DNA of 64,000 nucleotides, from assembly GCA_047967505.1 (NCBI GenBank), contig CM106540.1; one strand, 5' to 3'. The stretch's first letter is position 1. Every line of letters starts with the position of its first letter. This document shows, piece by piece, positions 22,400 to 33,269 of this stretch. The notes beneath the pieces are model-generated. The model ran no database searches and was not told the DNA's origin. It saw only the letters and a list, made by a program, of their open reading frames with translations. This stretch comes from Dipteris shenzhenensis. Lineage: Eukaryota > Polypodiophyta > Polypodiopsida > Gleicheniales. The translations under genes were made by a program, and so were the position numbers.

Positions 22400-22969
22400 A
22401 AAGGGGTCCTTTAGCAAATTATTAAAATATTAGAGGCCTGGATAAGGGAATATGGAATCCATTAAGGAGATTATGCCATGTGGACTTCTCTATAACAGAG
22501 GCTCCCCAATTCTAGGGAAATTCCTTTTTCCCCCAAAATACCCCAAAAAATGTCATTCGTGCTTCACAATAAAATACTTCCCATGGCAGGTCTGAGGTCT
22601 GGCTTGACCATGTCAGGTCTCCTTCTTTTCCTCCCATCCAAACTAGCCCTAAACTAGAACTATGCTCATGTTTTACTCCTAGTTTAACCAACTTTGACCT
22701 CCAAACCACATGTCTCACTGTTCTCTCTCTTCCAACCTCCTCTATGCACTCAAAAAATGCATTCCTGCCATCTTCTAGTACCTTGTTTCAAACTATCTCT
22801 ATTCTAATCTTGATTAGTCATTTTCTCTCTTCTTTGTTCACGCTTTTATTACACCACATACAAAAATTTGTTAGAGAAAACTTCCATCCAAGCTCTATTC
22901 GCCCCTCTTCTCTCCTATTTTGTTATCAATATCATTCATCCATACATTACTACTCACTTCTTAGAAACC
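22400..22969. other. No recognisable feature
   Basis: AT-rich sequence with only short open frames (68 and 78 residues) lacking any recognisable motif or splice structure. Confidence 0.5.
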
Positions 22970-23583
22970 AAAAAGTTTGACCTAATTCTTCTCAGAAGAA
23001 GTACAAAAAGAGGGTGTTCTATCATTTTCATCTCTTTCTCTACCTTATTGAAGCATAGAGAATAAACTTCATAAGAAAGAACACATAGTTTTAAGATAAT
23101 GAAGTGATTTTGCTTTGGACATTGTCTCTTTATAACTTTTTTGTCTCACAATTCATCTATATGTTTGTTGCAAAAATGTAAAGAGGAAGAGAAGATAGAG
23201 GTAGATGATATTTAGAGCCATAACATTATTTTGACATTTGTTTCTTCTCTGGTAGAGGAGGGACAGAGAGAGAGGGAGAGAGGGAGAGGGCGAGAGAGAG
23301 AGGGAGAGGGGGGGCAGAGTGAGAGAGAGAGGAACACACACACACACACACGTGCGTACGTGTGCACACACACACACACACACACACAGGTTACAAAACA
23401 AAGGTGTGACTTGGTTCTTCTCAAGAGAACTACAAAAAAGGGTGTTCTGTCATTTTTGCATCTTTCTCTACCTTATTGGAGCATAACTTCAAAAGAAAGA
23501 ACGTTTCAAGGTAATGAAATGATTTCACTTTGAAAATTGTCTCTTTTGTCTCACAATTTATCGATATGTTTGTTGCAAAAAAT
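22970..23583. repeat. Direct repeats of about 190 bp flanking GA and CA microsatellites
   Basis: Sequence around GAAGTACAAAAAGAGGGTGTTC at about 22998 recurs at about 23427 and continues through TACCTTATTG(A/G)AGCATA to ATATGTTTGTTGCAAAAA, ending near 23175 and 23583. Between the copies are (GA)n-rich (about 23260-23330) and (CA)n (about 23333-23388) runs. The microsatellites probably mediated the duplication. Confidence 0.75.
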
Positions 23584-23906
23584 GGCACCCCCTTTGTGGC
23601 CAAGGATAGACATGGAGATATCTATCGATGGTGGCCGCTTAGGGGTAGCTAGCCAACACCAAGCTTTAGCAACTGGGTCCTGAGGTGGGAAGTCGATGCC
23701 AAGGGTTTCAAAATTGGTGCAACACTATTGTGCCTAGTTGATGCGTTCCTGCCACTTAATCATCGATTCCTTACGGTGGTCATAGATGTTATTGCACATG
23801 GACCATGATTTGTTACATGGCTACTAATAAAGTGTTGGATTTCTCGTAAAATCTTGTTGTATTAGACAGGTAACTCAGCCATAGTAGGCTTAGGTAGCTA
23901 CCGTAC

Positions 23907-25700
23907 TCATGCGAGCATCAACCTATGCTTGGCTTTGAAGATATTATGCTTCTGCTTAGCACGCTCTTCCACAAAATGGTTGAAGTCTCGGATGGCCTTG
24001 TTGTAAGCCAAGATAATTGGATAGATGATCTCCAAAATGTCTTGGTGCTTAGGGGGTGCAATAAACACCTCATCTCCTATCAGGTACCAACAAACCATGT
24101 AGCAAGTAGGCATCTCTTCCCCACTTGGAACATGCCTCAAAACTTCCACTGCAGCTACAGCAGCGATCAAAAGACCCTTCGAAAAAATGGGCTTGGCATA
24201 TACAATTTTCTTGGTTTGCACCTCCTTATCCGTGACCTCAACCATAACTTGGATCTGTGATATTATATCAAAACTACAATCCATTTGTATTGCCTGCTCG
24301 ATATGTGTCTTCTGACTAGAATGCAGCATCAGCAGTGTCTGGGTCGTGACCCCTTTGGGCCCCTTTGGTTGTGAAGTCCTACCCTTGGCTAATGTTGGCT
24401 CAAGGTGCCTACCTACTCACTCAAAATTGATTGTTGGCGGCCACCCAATTGTCCACCAACTCCATCGTGATCAGGTGGCTATCTATGAGGTAGGTTGCTG
24501 GGATATTCTTTGAGCACCTAGCAGAGACGAATGAGTTGCTAAAGTTGTAGGTACTTCTCCAGCTATACTTGGAGCTATGCATTATCCTCTTGTAGGGTTT
24601 TCCCCTATGATACTTTGTCCATTTTCTTGCTCTATAACCTTGAGTTGGATCTATGGTCCACCTCCTACTACTTGCTCACTGCTGCGACCTATTGTTGTAG
24701 CTTTTGCACGGCTTGCTGCATGTTCACATCTTTGGTAGCAATGGACACCACAGCTCCTTGCGCCTTGTTTGTGAGGTCCTTCTGGCACTCAAGCTTGCAT
24801 TGCAAGTTGCCATGATCAATGTTTAATTATCTATCTACATACTGTAGCAGAGTGTGAGCATGAACCAGCTCATGAACCACTTGTTGTCTTGCCAATCACT
24901 CTATTAGGGACCTACATTCTATATCCACGTCACTGGACATGAGTCTGTGATGGAGCATACATAAATGGGGGCCAAGCATAAAATGGATATTCCCCTTGTT
25001 GATAGTTTGGAGCGGGTTCTCAAAATCCTTTTTAAAAATTGTGAACCAGTCCATATGGAGCTAGTCCTCCACTGCCATAAGGACTCGTGCTACATACTGA
25101 CAAGACACATACCCAAAACTCTCCTTGAGCCCAATGAACTCGTACAAAAATTGATAGGTCATCTTCAGGCCTTCATGTTTCAATTTGTTGATGAGGTAGC
25201 CCTATGAAGATGAGTAATTATCAGCCTCCAGGAATGCATCACATTGTTTAATAATTGTTCCACCCAAATTGGACAATCAAAACAAAAATGATTTTCTCCA
25301 CAGCGAAAACACTTAATTTTAGAGAAAACACTCTTCTCTTTACCATTCTTACCTTTGTCCTTTTGCTCAGGATGTGGAGGTTTGCTGCTCGGTGCTCGAT
25401 TATCAGTTGTACTTGGTTTGCTGACACTTGCCTATTTTTGCCATTAAACCAATAGTTTGAGTCATCATGGCCAAACTTGGTACATGTATTGCAATACTTA
25501 GTCATGCATTTTTCTTCCACATTTCCACCTCTAGAACACTTGTTACACCACTTCTCTTTGTTATCTCATTTACTATCGCAAATGCCCAATTCTTTTAAAG
25601 CCTTCTTTGGCTCGGTTTTTAGATTATCCTTCATGATTGGAGTCTCCTCAATGTCATTCTCAGCATCCTTCTTCTTCACTTTATTTTCAAACCCTCACTT
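23907..25700 (-). pseudogene. Unrecognised gag-like coding remnant with zinc-knuckle motifs
   Basis: On the minus strand, Cys/His clusters lie near the 5' end: CNTCTKFGHDDSNYW at about 25450-25500 (last Cys lost) and, in another frame, KCFRCGENHFCFDCP at about 25290-25330 (CxxC...H...C with one spacing residue short). Downstream in scattered frames is a helical region, and at 23907-24329 an intact 140-residue frame (…IIYPIILAYNKAIRDFNHFVEERAKQK). Zinc knuckles followed by a long helical part suggest a retroelement gag or related protein, but the 140-residue part matches no family I know. No LTR or primer-binding site was found beside it. Confidence 0.35.
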
Positions 25701-25739
25701 TTTTCCAAAGCAAACATCAAGTCATGAAAAATGACAATG

Positions 25740-27080
25740 AGTCATGAGTTGTCGTTTGCAACACATTATCTAGATTTTTTGCTACTCCTAAATTTTAATC
25801 AAATTTACAATATTTTGGTGACATTAAGGTGAACTAATTTCACAAATTTTGCAAACTAAGTATACTTTTGAACTTTAAAAAAAAAGTACATATTGCTAGT
25901 TTAAAGGTGTGCTTGTTTTTGCTTTCCATGTCAAACAAAAAAAATATTAAAACCAAGTAAATGACAAGAACCAATATTTTAAGAGCTACTAGTAATTCAT
26001 GCATGACTATGAAATTTATAATACATCCTCTACTTATAATTACCAAAATATGCTTTATTTTCTATAATAAATTAAAGAATTTCATCTCAGTCATTGTAGT
26101 TCATTCCAATATTTGAATTAGAGCATATTTTTGATGTTAAGATAAATAAGTATATGGAGTCCATGCTCATAGAAGAGGTTTATTGGAACTCTAGAATTAG
26201 ATAGTAACGAAACTATCTAAATGGTCAAAGTTTAGAGAAGAAAGTAATACAATCTATTGTCATTTGGACCAAATGGTTCAATTTTGACCTAATGGTCAAT
26301 ATTTGGATGGCAGTAAGTTTTGAGTTTACTTTATTCAATCTATGCCATTGAAAAAATATAACTTGTAGTTATAAAAAATAAATTCTAAGTCATGAGACAA
26401 CAACAATTGTTGCTAAAAAATAATGATGTGATTGAAATTGCATGAGGCATTGATATTTTTGTCGATGGAGTGAAATTTTCATCCATAAAAAGGGGAAAAA
26501 GAAGCATTCTTGAAATTACACTTTCATCCAATGAAACTTTCAGCACCAAAATCTCTCGCCAAAGAAAAAAGAATCATCCAAAAATTCCACCGACGGGAAA
26601 ATTTCCGACCGTCAAAAAATTTCCATAGAAATTTTTTTGCTTCATCATGGGTAATCATGAGCTCTCCTTTTCCCCACTAACTCTAAGCTTACCAACTTGG
26701 TCCTCTAATTCCCTACCCTGATTGTGAACTCGCAATTCGCTTGAGAGTCCCCAATAGGATTGCCAAAATTTTAAGAGTCATGCTCGCTCACCCTACTAAT
26801 TCAAGTGCTCAGGTTAGTTCCTAGCTTGGTGCAGTGCCTCATGAAGATTCTTGCTCTTGCTATCTAAGGTAGGGGTGCTCAAGTGCAAATAGGTGCCAAC
26901 AGTTAATACTTAGAGGTTGTCAAGAAAGAACCAGGTGATGATGGAAGAAAATCGAGTTATTGTCCACACTTAGCACTATTTGAAATACACCACAATTGAA
27001 ATACACAACAATTTAAAAGAAAACCTAGAGAGAGACTATTGCTCATTAATTCAATTTGAATCACCCTATACAACCAAGCC
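25740..27080. other. AT-rich region, no recognisable gene
   Basis: About 1.3 kb with short A runs and one 68-residue hydrophobic frame on the minus strand (25840-26046). Around 26460-26640 sequences such as TTTCCGACCGTC and CCACCGACGGG are weakly reminiscent of transposon termini, but no pair of inverted ends was found. Confidence 0.5.
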
Positions 27081-27371
27081 ACATTGTCTTGCAATGAACA
27101 CTCCCTCACCTATCAACTAAGGTTGGAGGAAGAGGACTTAGCACACTACTCTCTCCCGTCCTTTTCCCTCTTATTATTACAACGTAACTTCTACCTAAGA
27201 ACTACCTTCCATCTTAGCATGCACTCAATGCACTTGCCGCTATTCACCTATGGGTCATATCCTAGAATCATTGGCACCCATTGGTACAAAATGGTGCTCG
27301 ACTACCGCTTCTACTATCCATGCTCAATACTCGATGACCATGTACTAGTTAGCGTGACCCAGAGTCAACAC

Positions 27372-27575
27372 TCTCTTTCCCTCTCCCTCTCCCTCTCCCT
27401 CTCTTTCTGTCTCCATCTCCCTCTCTTTTTGTCTCCATCCCCCTCTCCCTCTCCCTCTCCCTCTCCCTCTCCCTCTCTCTCTCCCTCTCCCTCTCCCTCT
27501 CCCTCTGCTTCTCCTTTTCTACCTTTCCCTCTCCCTCTCCCTCTCTTTCTATCTCCCTCTGCTTCTCCCTCTCCA
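27372..27575. repeat. CTCCCT hexanucleotide microsatellite
   Basis: About 200 bp of (CTCCCT)n with CTTTCT and CTGTCT variants. The 175-residue plus-strand frame and two minus-strand frames here are repeat translations (Pro/Ser or Glu/Arg runs). Confidence 0.95.
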
Positions 27576-27689
27576 CACAAATTTAAAATTACAAGGATCT
27601 GCACAAATTGAAAATTACAAAGATTTATAGATTTGTCCCTCGTACACCTAGAGAACCATCAATTCAAAGTTTTAAATGATTTTAACACA

Positions 27690-28345
27690 ACAAATGAAAC
27701 ATCACTTTGTATTATTTGTTATGTTCATACACCTAACAATGCCAAGTGCATTGTTGAAGCACTAAGAACCCAAACACTTGATCTCAAATCTCTAGAACAA
27801 AAAATATTAGCCCTTGCCATCATGTTTCTATTATTTCAAGAGTATGTGAGGGACAACAATTCTTACAAAGGATGTTTGTCTCACAAAGTATGTGAGGGAC
27901 TCACTTCTTACAAAGGATGTTTGTCTCATCCCTATATCTAACTCTGCGACAAGTGTCAAGTCTAAAATCATAGTCTTGGGGATGAATGAAACATCACTTT
28001 GTATTATTTATTTTGTTTATACATCTAACAATGGCTCATGGCCAAGTGCATTGTTGGATTATTGAGAATCCAAAAACTTGATCTCAAATCTCTGGAACCA
28101 AAAATTTGAAACATCACTTTGTATTATTAATTATGTTCATACATCTAACAATGCCTCATGGCCAAGTGCATTGTTGAAGCACTGAGAATCCAAACACTTG
28201 ATCTAAATCTTTGGAACAAAAAATATGAGCCCCTAACATCATGTTTCTATTATTTCAAGATATATGTGGGACAACAATTCTTACATAGGATGTTTGTCTG
28301 ATCCCTATATCTAAATTTGTGATTGTCAAGTCTAAAATAGTAGCC
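27690..28345. repeat. Three-copy tandem repeat (about 120-300 bp units)
   Basis: A unit beginning GAAACATCACTTTGTATTAT starts at about 27697, 27989 and 28108. The first and third extend through AATCCAAACACTTGATCT and TTTCTATTATTTCAAGA to GGATGTTTGTCT; the middle one is cut after about 120 bp. The first contains an internal duplication of TTCTTACAAAGGATGTTTGT. No gene is recognisable. Confidence 0.8.
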
Positions 28346-28613
28346 CTAGGGAGGGCTTGCTATTGCCAATTGCATCTCTTCTCTGATGAACCACATGGTC
28401 CACTCCTCTTCCAATTCCAACATTAGATCAGCATGTCCTTGCTGAGAAATAAATACTTAAAAAACGGGACTCATAGTCCCATCATGCAAATCATCATCCA
28501 TTGCTGTCAACTGCATATTTTCCCCTCTAAACCTTCTACATGTGAAAGATATGAAAATATTTTGCCTTCCAATGAAATGCCTACAAAAATTAGAATTTGT
28601 CATCAATAAATAC

Positions 28614-28721
28614 TATCTTGTAAAATTATGATTTTTTATACAAACAAGAATTATTAGACCTACTTATCTTGTAAAATTATAATTGTAAATATACAAACAA
28701 GAATTATTAGACCTGCTTACC
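28614..28721. repeat. 56-bp tandem duplication
   Basis: TATCTTGTAAAATTAT...ACAAACAAGAATTATTAGACC occurs twice in succession with few differences. Confidence 0.8.
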
Positions 28722-29740
28722 AAAATGTCACATCTGAAGTGTTCAATCGACTTTGTACCAAGTCTTCACTATGACATGTTCTTGTTGTCCATCCATTGTC
28801 AAATAACTCAGACAGACAAAAGATCTTGCAAGTATCTGTTATCTTTGTTTTTGTCAATTGCATGCAACTAGCAAAGAAATCAACAAAACATGGGAATGGG
28901 AGAAACGAGCTCATCTTAGCCTTTCTTTCACCAGTAGTTGGCTTCATAGCATTTCTCACATCATTGGACATTCTATTTCTATATGATTCGTTGATCTCTA
29001 TGCTTGAAAGTGGCCACTCTAGACTATCAAAAGAAGGCAATGGAAGTGATTCTAATCTTCCATACTGGCCTTTTTAATCTTTCACTATGAACATTGAGTC
29101 ATAAAAGAAGGTCTTGCCCTTCTTCAATTCTGATGGTGTGCGACCTTTGTATTATGAAGACCCTTGATCTAAACTTGGAGGACATGCAACACCCTACTTA
29201 TGCATGCTGCAAGCTCCCACTCTTTGTAACTAGATGGATACAAATCTATAAAACAAGTACAAGACATAAAATTGTCCCCAGAAAAATGCAAATAATTTGA
29301 AGCATGAAACTAGATTACTTTGGAATACTTCCAATTGGACCTACGATATGGAAGGCCTACATGTGGATGCAGATATATGTCTACGTGGGTAAATACATGT
29401 TGAATATATAGTCAGGTTAATGTTTTGCTACTGGGAGATATCTCAAAATCCAATATGCTTCCCTTCCAATGTTTGGAGATTTCCATTGCATCCTTCCGAG
29501 CCACTTTATAGCACCCACGATTAGTGGGTTGCATTGTTATCCATAAATATTTTCTTTAGAGTTGAGAAATCCATTCCCCATGCTCATCTTTGATGTTCTT
29601 CAATATAATAAATTGTAAACTACCTCGATATCTATCATTCTCCATCTCCATAGTCCCTGTTCCATTTCCATATCATTAACAACATCTCTCTTCCTCTCTC
29701 ATTGCAACCATAAATAAACAGAATAATCATTCATCAGAAG
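28722..29740. other. No recognisable gene
   Basis: Overlapping frames of 93 (plus) and 107 (minus) residues at 28717-29077 show no motif, and the rest is unremarkable AT-rich DNA. I cannot tell whether any frame here is real. Confidence 0.4.
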
Positions 29741-29742
29741 TC

Positions 29743-29800
29743 TCTCTCTCTCTCTAATAAAAAGAAATAGAAATTTGAAATATAATCTCTCTCTCTCTCT

Positions 29801-29844
<44 letters not shown>

Positions 29845-30213
29845 AAAACAAAAAGACATAGCAATTTTAAATCTAATCTCTCCCCAACCCTCTCAGTGTC
29901 CCTCCCTCTCTTTGTACCTCCTCTACTAAAGAAGAAACAAATGTCAAAGTAATGTGATGGCTCTAAATAAGAGATTGAAGCAAAGGCCTCAAGAGACAAC
30001 AACCACCCTAGTCTAATAGCCTACCCCCTAGAGTCCCTCTTAACATAGGGAGAGGGAGAGGGAGAAGCATTCATATAGGGAGAGTGAGAGGGAGACAAAA
30101 AAAGAGGGAGAGGTAGGGAGGAAGGGAGAGAAAGACATAAAGAGGGGGAAAGAGGAAGGGAGAGAGGGAACGGGCAAGGGGGAGAGAGGAAGGGGGAGGG
30201 GGGAAGATGGGGG
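29743..30213. repeat. CT and GA low-complexity tracts
   Basis: (CT)n at about 29744-29757 and 29786-29842, then GGGAGA-rich sequence from about 30045 to 30213. Confidence 0.9.
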
Positions 30214-30265
30214 GGGGATTTTTAATTTTATTGTTTTTATTTTTATTTGTAGGGTAATGTCCCCT

Positions 30266-30275
30266 TATATATAAA
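30266..30275 (+). promoter_or_regulatory. Candidate TATA box upstream of an unrecognised frame
   Basis: TATATATAAA lies about 115 bp before the ATG at 30389. The stretch between is pyrimidine-rich and lacks other ATG triplets except one near the box, as in a plant 5' leader; the start context is ACAATATGGCT. It also follows a purine tract, so a chance match in low-complexity DNA remains possible. Confidence 0.35.
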
Positions 30276-30388
30276 GTGCATTACTAAATGCCATTTTTAC
30301 ATTCACTGTTCACACTCCTACTTCTCACAACCTTCTTTGTTGTCCCAAGAATCCTTTTTTTCCATCTTCCCAAGCATCCTCCCACAAT

Positions 30389-31306
30389 ATGGCTTCTCCT
30401 AGAGAAGCCTTTGACCGTTGGATTTCATCTATGCATTCTCATGCCTTAGTAGACCAGATTTACCCTATCTCCTACAAGCCACTCGGTCTTGAATCACACT
30501 TGAGATCTTTCCTTCCTACCCATAATCCCTCTCTTCAATTTATTGATAGACTTATCCATGGGCAATCTGTCATGATTGCTAACTCCCCTCACCAATGGGT
30601 CCCATTGGAGATTTTGAGTTCTCTTGACTAGAGTGCTAAGTTCAAGAAGACTCTTGGTAGGGCCATGGAGAATTCCCCTCTACCTATTCGTGAGCACGCT
30701 ACTCCCCTCAAGGATGCTACATCTCCTTCTATTCATTTGATAGAGAGAGAGAGATGCAGCCCTTTTCGTTACCTTCACAACTAGCAAGTTTGATGAGGAT
30801 GTTGAACAATAGCATGAGCAGCCTTCTACATCCACTAGTGGTGAGTCATGGAGTGAGCGAGGTGAACCTAGACATAGAACCTGAGGAGCATGCGATAGAC
30901 CTAGCCAAAGAGCAAGTTGAGAGCCAAGTCATCCTATCATCCTATGTGAGTCATGCATATCGAGTGCATATCCATCCTCCACCTATAATCCTAATGAGGC
31001 AGCAACAAGCCCACACCTCACATTGATTAATTCAACCACTATTGAGGGTGAGGATTACCTTACCCTCTTAGAAGTGATAGAGGAAACTAGTCTTCGAGAG
31101 GATGAGGTGCTATGCCAGCTAGCAAATGATGCCTATGAGGATGTCATTTACTTCAATGCTTCCGTCGATCCAAAAGTCAATGAGATAGCATGTTATGATA
31201 ACTCTAGCCTTAGTGATTTAGAGGCCATCCATCTCACACAGAAAGCAATCAAGGATCTAGAGCTAGAGTACTAGATGTCAGAGGAGGAATTCCTAGTCGT
31301 TGTTCA
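30389..31306 (+). pseudogene. Unrecognised coding region, broken
   Basis: An 80-residue frame from ATG 30389 (MASPREAFDRWISSMHSHAL) ends at TAG 30632. The same frame stays open afterwards (AKFKKTLGRAMENSPLPIRE) and a shifted frame continues at 30754-31026. A third, acidic frame of 83 residues (31023-31274; EDYLTLLEVIEETSLREDEV) follows. The even amino-acid composition, good start context and TATA-like box suggest a former gene or transposon protein, but no domain is recognised. Further remnants on the same strand may lie at 32590-33000 (ARLAGVTEPQVIENEFIQPS). Confidence 0.35.
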
Positions 31307-31604
31307 GGGATAAAGATGAAGAATCTGGCACCTCAAGTCAACAAGAAGTACAAGACCCACCAGAAAAGGAATTGAAGTTGTACACTACAGTTGATACCCT
31401 TTGCAATGAGGCAGAAAAAGGTATGTACCTTTAATAGTTTAGGGTTTAGGGTTTCTTTTCATCATTTGTTTCATATCATCTATACACTTCGGTAGATTCT
31501 ATTTTAAATGCCAAATCCATGCTCTCTCTTCAATTAGTAGGTAGGGAATTAAAACTAGGGTTTAGGGCTTAGTAGAGAAAAACCCAACAACTCATAAATA
31601 TTTT

Positions 31605-31955
31605 GGTGGAAAATTGGAAGATAATATTCCAACCTAAAAATTTACAGTTCTCAGTGAACAATTTCTTTTTGGATTTTCCTTGAACCTTGGTGATCTAATG
31701 GTAATTCTAGTGCATAGGGTTGATTTCTAGCATCAGACAAGCTTGGAAGCATGAAATCTGAAATCATGCTACTAGGGCCTAATTTTGCAAAAAAAAGGTC
31801 TGACACTAGGGCCAACTTTTGGCAAAAAATAGGTCCGACATCCCTATGCACTAGCATTGACATTGGAGCACCTAGGTTCAAGGAAAATCCACAAAGAAAT
31901 TGTTCACTTGGAACCCTAAATTTTTAGGTTAAAATATTATCTTCTATTTTTCCAA
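31605..31955. mobile_element. Foldback (long inverted repeat) element A
   Basis: The left arm (31605-31719) and right arm (31842-31955) are imperfect reverse complements over about 115 bp. TGAACAATTTCTTTTTGG on the left pairs with CCACAAAGAAATTGTTCA on the right, and TAGTGCATAGGG with CCCTATGCACTA. The 120-bp centre holds two direct copies of CTAGGGCC(T/A)A(A/C)TTTTGC...GGTC(T/C)GACA. A MITE of foldback type is likely; outer limits and target duplication are uncertain because the flanks also show weak inverted similarity. Confidence 0.75.
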
Positions 31956-32200
31956 CAAATATTCTTCCATCATATAGAATACATCAATGTTTAAGATTTT
32001 TGTGCAATATTGATAAAAATTATGTAAAAAACCCATTGTTCTAGATTAAACCATGGTTTAGGGTTTAAGGAATCAAACTAGTGTTTCTAGTTTAGTGTCG
32101 TGGCACCAAAAAGACCTCTTTTTTATATCAATGTCGTCATTCAACACATCTGAAGAATGTTGTGAGTTTTCATATCCCAAAACTAGAAAGTATTCCTACC

Positions 32201-32490
32201 AAAAAATTTAGGGTTTGAAGCAAACAATTTTATTTTTGATTTTACTTTCACCCCTGTGCTCCAATAGTAGAGACAATGCACAAAGTGAATTTTCAGCCCC
32301 AATAAAGCCCAAGAAGAGGGAAATCTAACATCATGCAACCCTGGACCACTTTTTGAAGAAAGTGGCTCTTTCTGGGCCTTTCTGGGACTGAAAATTCACT
32401 CTCTGCATTGTTTTTGCCATTGGAGCACATGGCTACAAGGAAATAAAAAAATAAAATTGTTTGTTTCAAACCCTAAATTGATTTTAAAAA
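32201..32490. mobile_element. Foldback (long inverted repeat) element B, related to A
   Basis: Arms at about 32201-32301 and 32384-32490 are reverse complements with mismatches. TTTAGGGTTTGAAGCAAACA pairs with TGTTTGTTTCAAACCCTAAA, and GTGAATTTTCAG with CTGAAAATTCAC. The arm order (ACAATTT..., TTTTGATTTT, TGCTCCAAT, TGCA) parallels element A, so both belong to one diverged family 250 bp apart. Confidence 0.75.
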
Positions 32491-33005
32491 AAATCCATCA
32501 GATTTCTAAGTTTTTCCTGCCATAAATATGTTATTATAATCACAAATCAAGGTTTAGGATGTTGATGCAATATATTCATTCTAGGATGTTTTGTGGATCG
32601 ATGAGTATGCCATGTGCAAGTGCAGAACCAAAGGATCTTCCAGGAGAGGGATGGCATCAATTGCTCACTATATTGACAAAGTGGCTCAACATGTTATGGT
32701 CTTCCATCGGCAATTATCACCAGATTGAAAATTAAACATTATGAAGTTCAGGGTCCTTAGTCGGATGGTGAAGATGAAGCCTATCCGTCACACTATGGAT
32801 TGTGTAGTTTTGATAAAGCATGGCATTGCTCTATTTTTGTTCTCGAAAACATGATCTGGCCTCCCTCATGGTATCATGGCCATTGCAAGGCTAGCCGGTG
32901 TCACTGAGCCCCAAGTAATTGAGAATGAATTCATTCAACCCTCTCGTCTTAGGCAAGTCAAAGAGGGCACAGGACCTAACAAAAAGAAGCATAGGCTAGA
33001 GTGAA

Positions 33006-33256
33006 ATGTGCCCTAAAGGGTTGATCCTTATAAATGTGCCCTAAAGGGTTGATCCTTGTAAACGAATTCCGAATCAATAAAGTCTACAATTTTTAATTTA
33101 TTTCTTTCTTTTTTATTATTTCCTTTCTTTGAATTGCATATAATTTAAATTGAGGTTGCAAAGACAAAGGCAAAATATTATTTTTTGTTATTATTTTATT
33201 TATTTGAATTGCATGTAATTTAAATTGAAGTTGCAAAGACAAAGGAAAAATATCAT
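33006..33256. repeat. Short tandem duplications (28-bp and 72-bp units)
   Basis: ATGTGCCCTAAAGGGTTGAT occurs twice at 33008-33062. A unit starting GAATTGCATATAATTTAAAT at about 33132 recurs at about 33204. Confidence 0.8.
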
Positions 33257-33269
33257 TTTATTTTTGGCT

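Noticed and set aside
22970-23583. LTR pair of a very short element
   Set aside because: The repeats are diverged and flank only microsatellites, with no retrotransposon signals.
27084-27611. 175-residue plus-strand frame
   Set aside because: Two thirds of it is the CTCCCT microsatellite, and the remainder has no recognisable motif.
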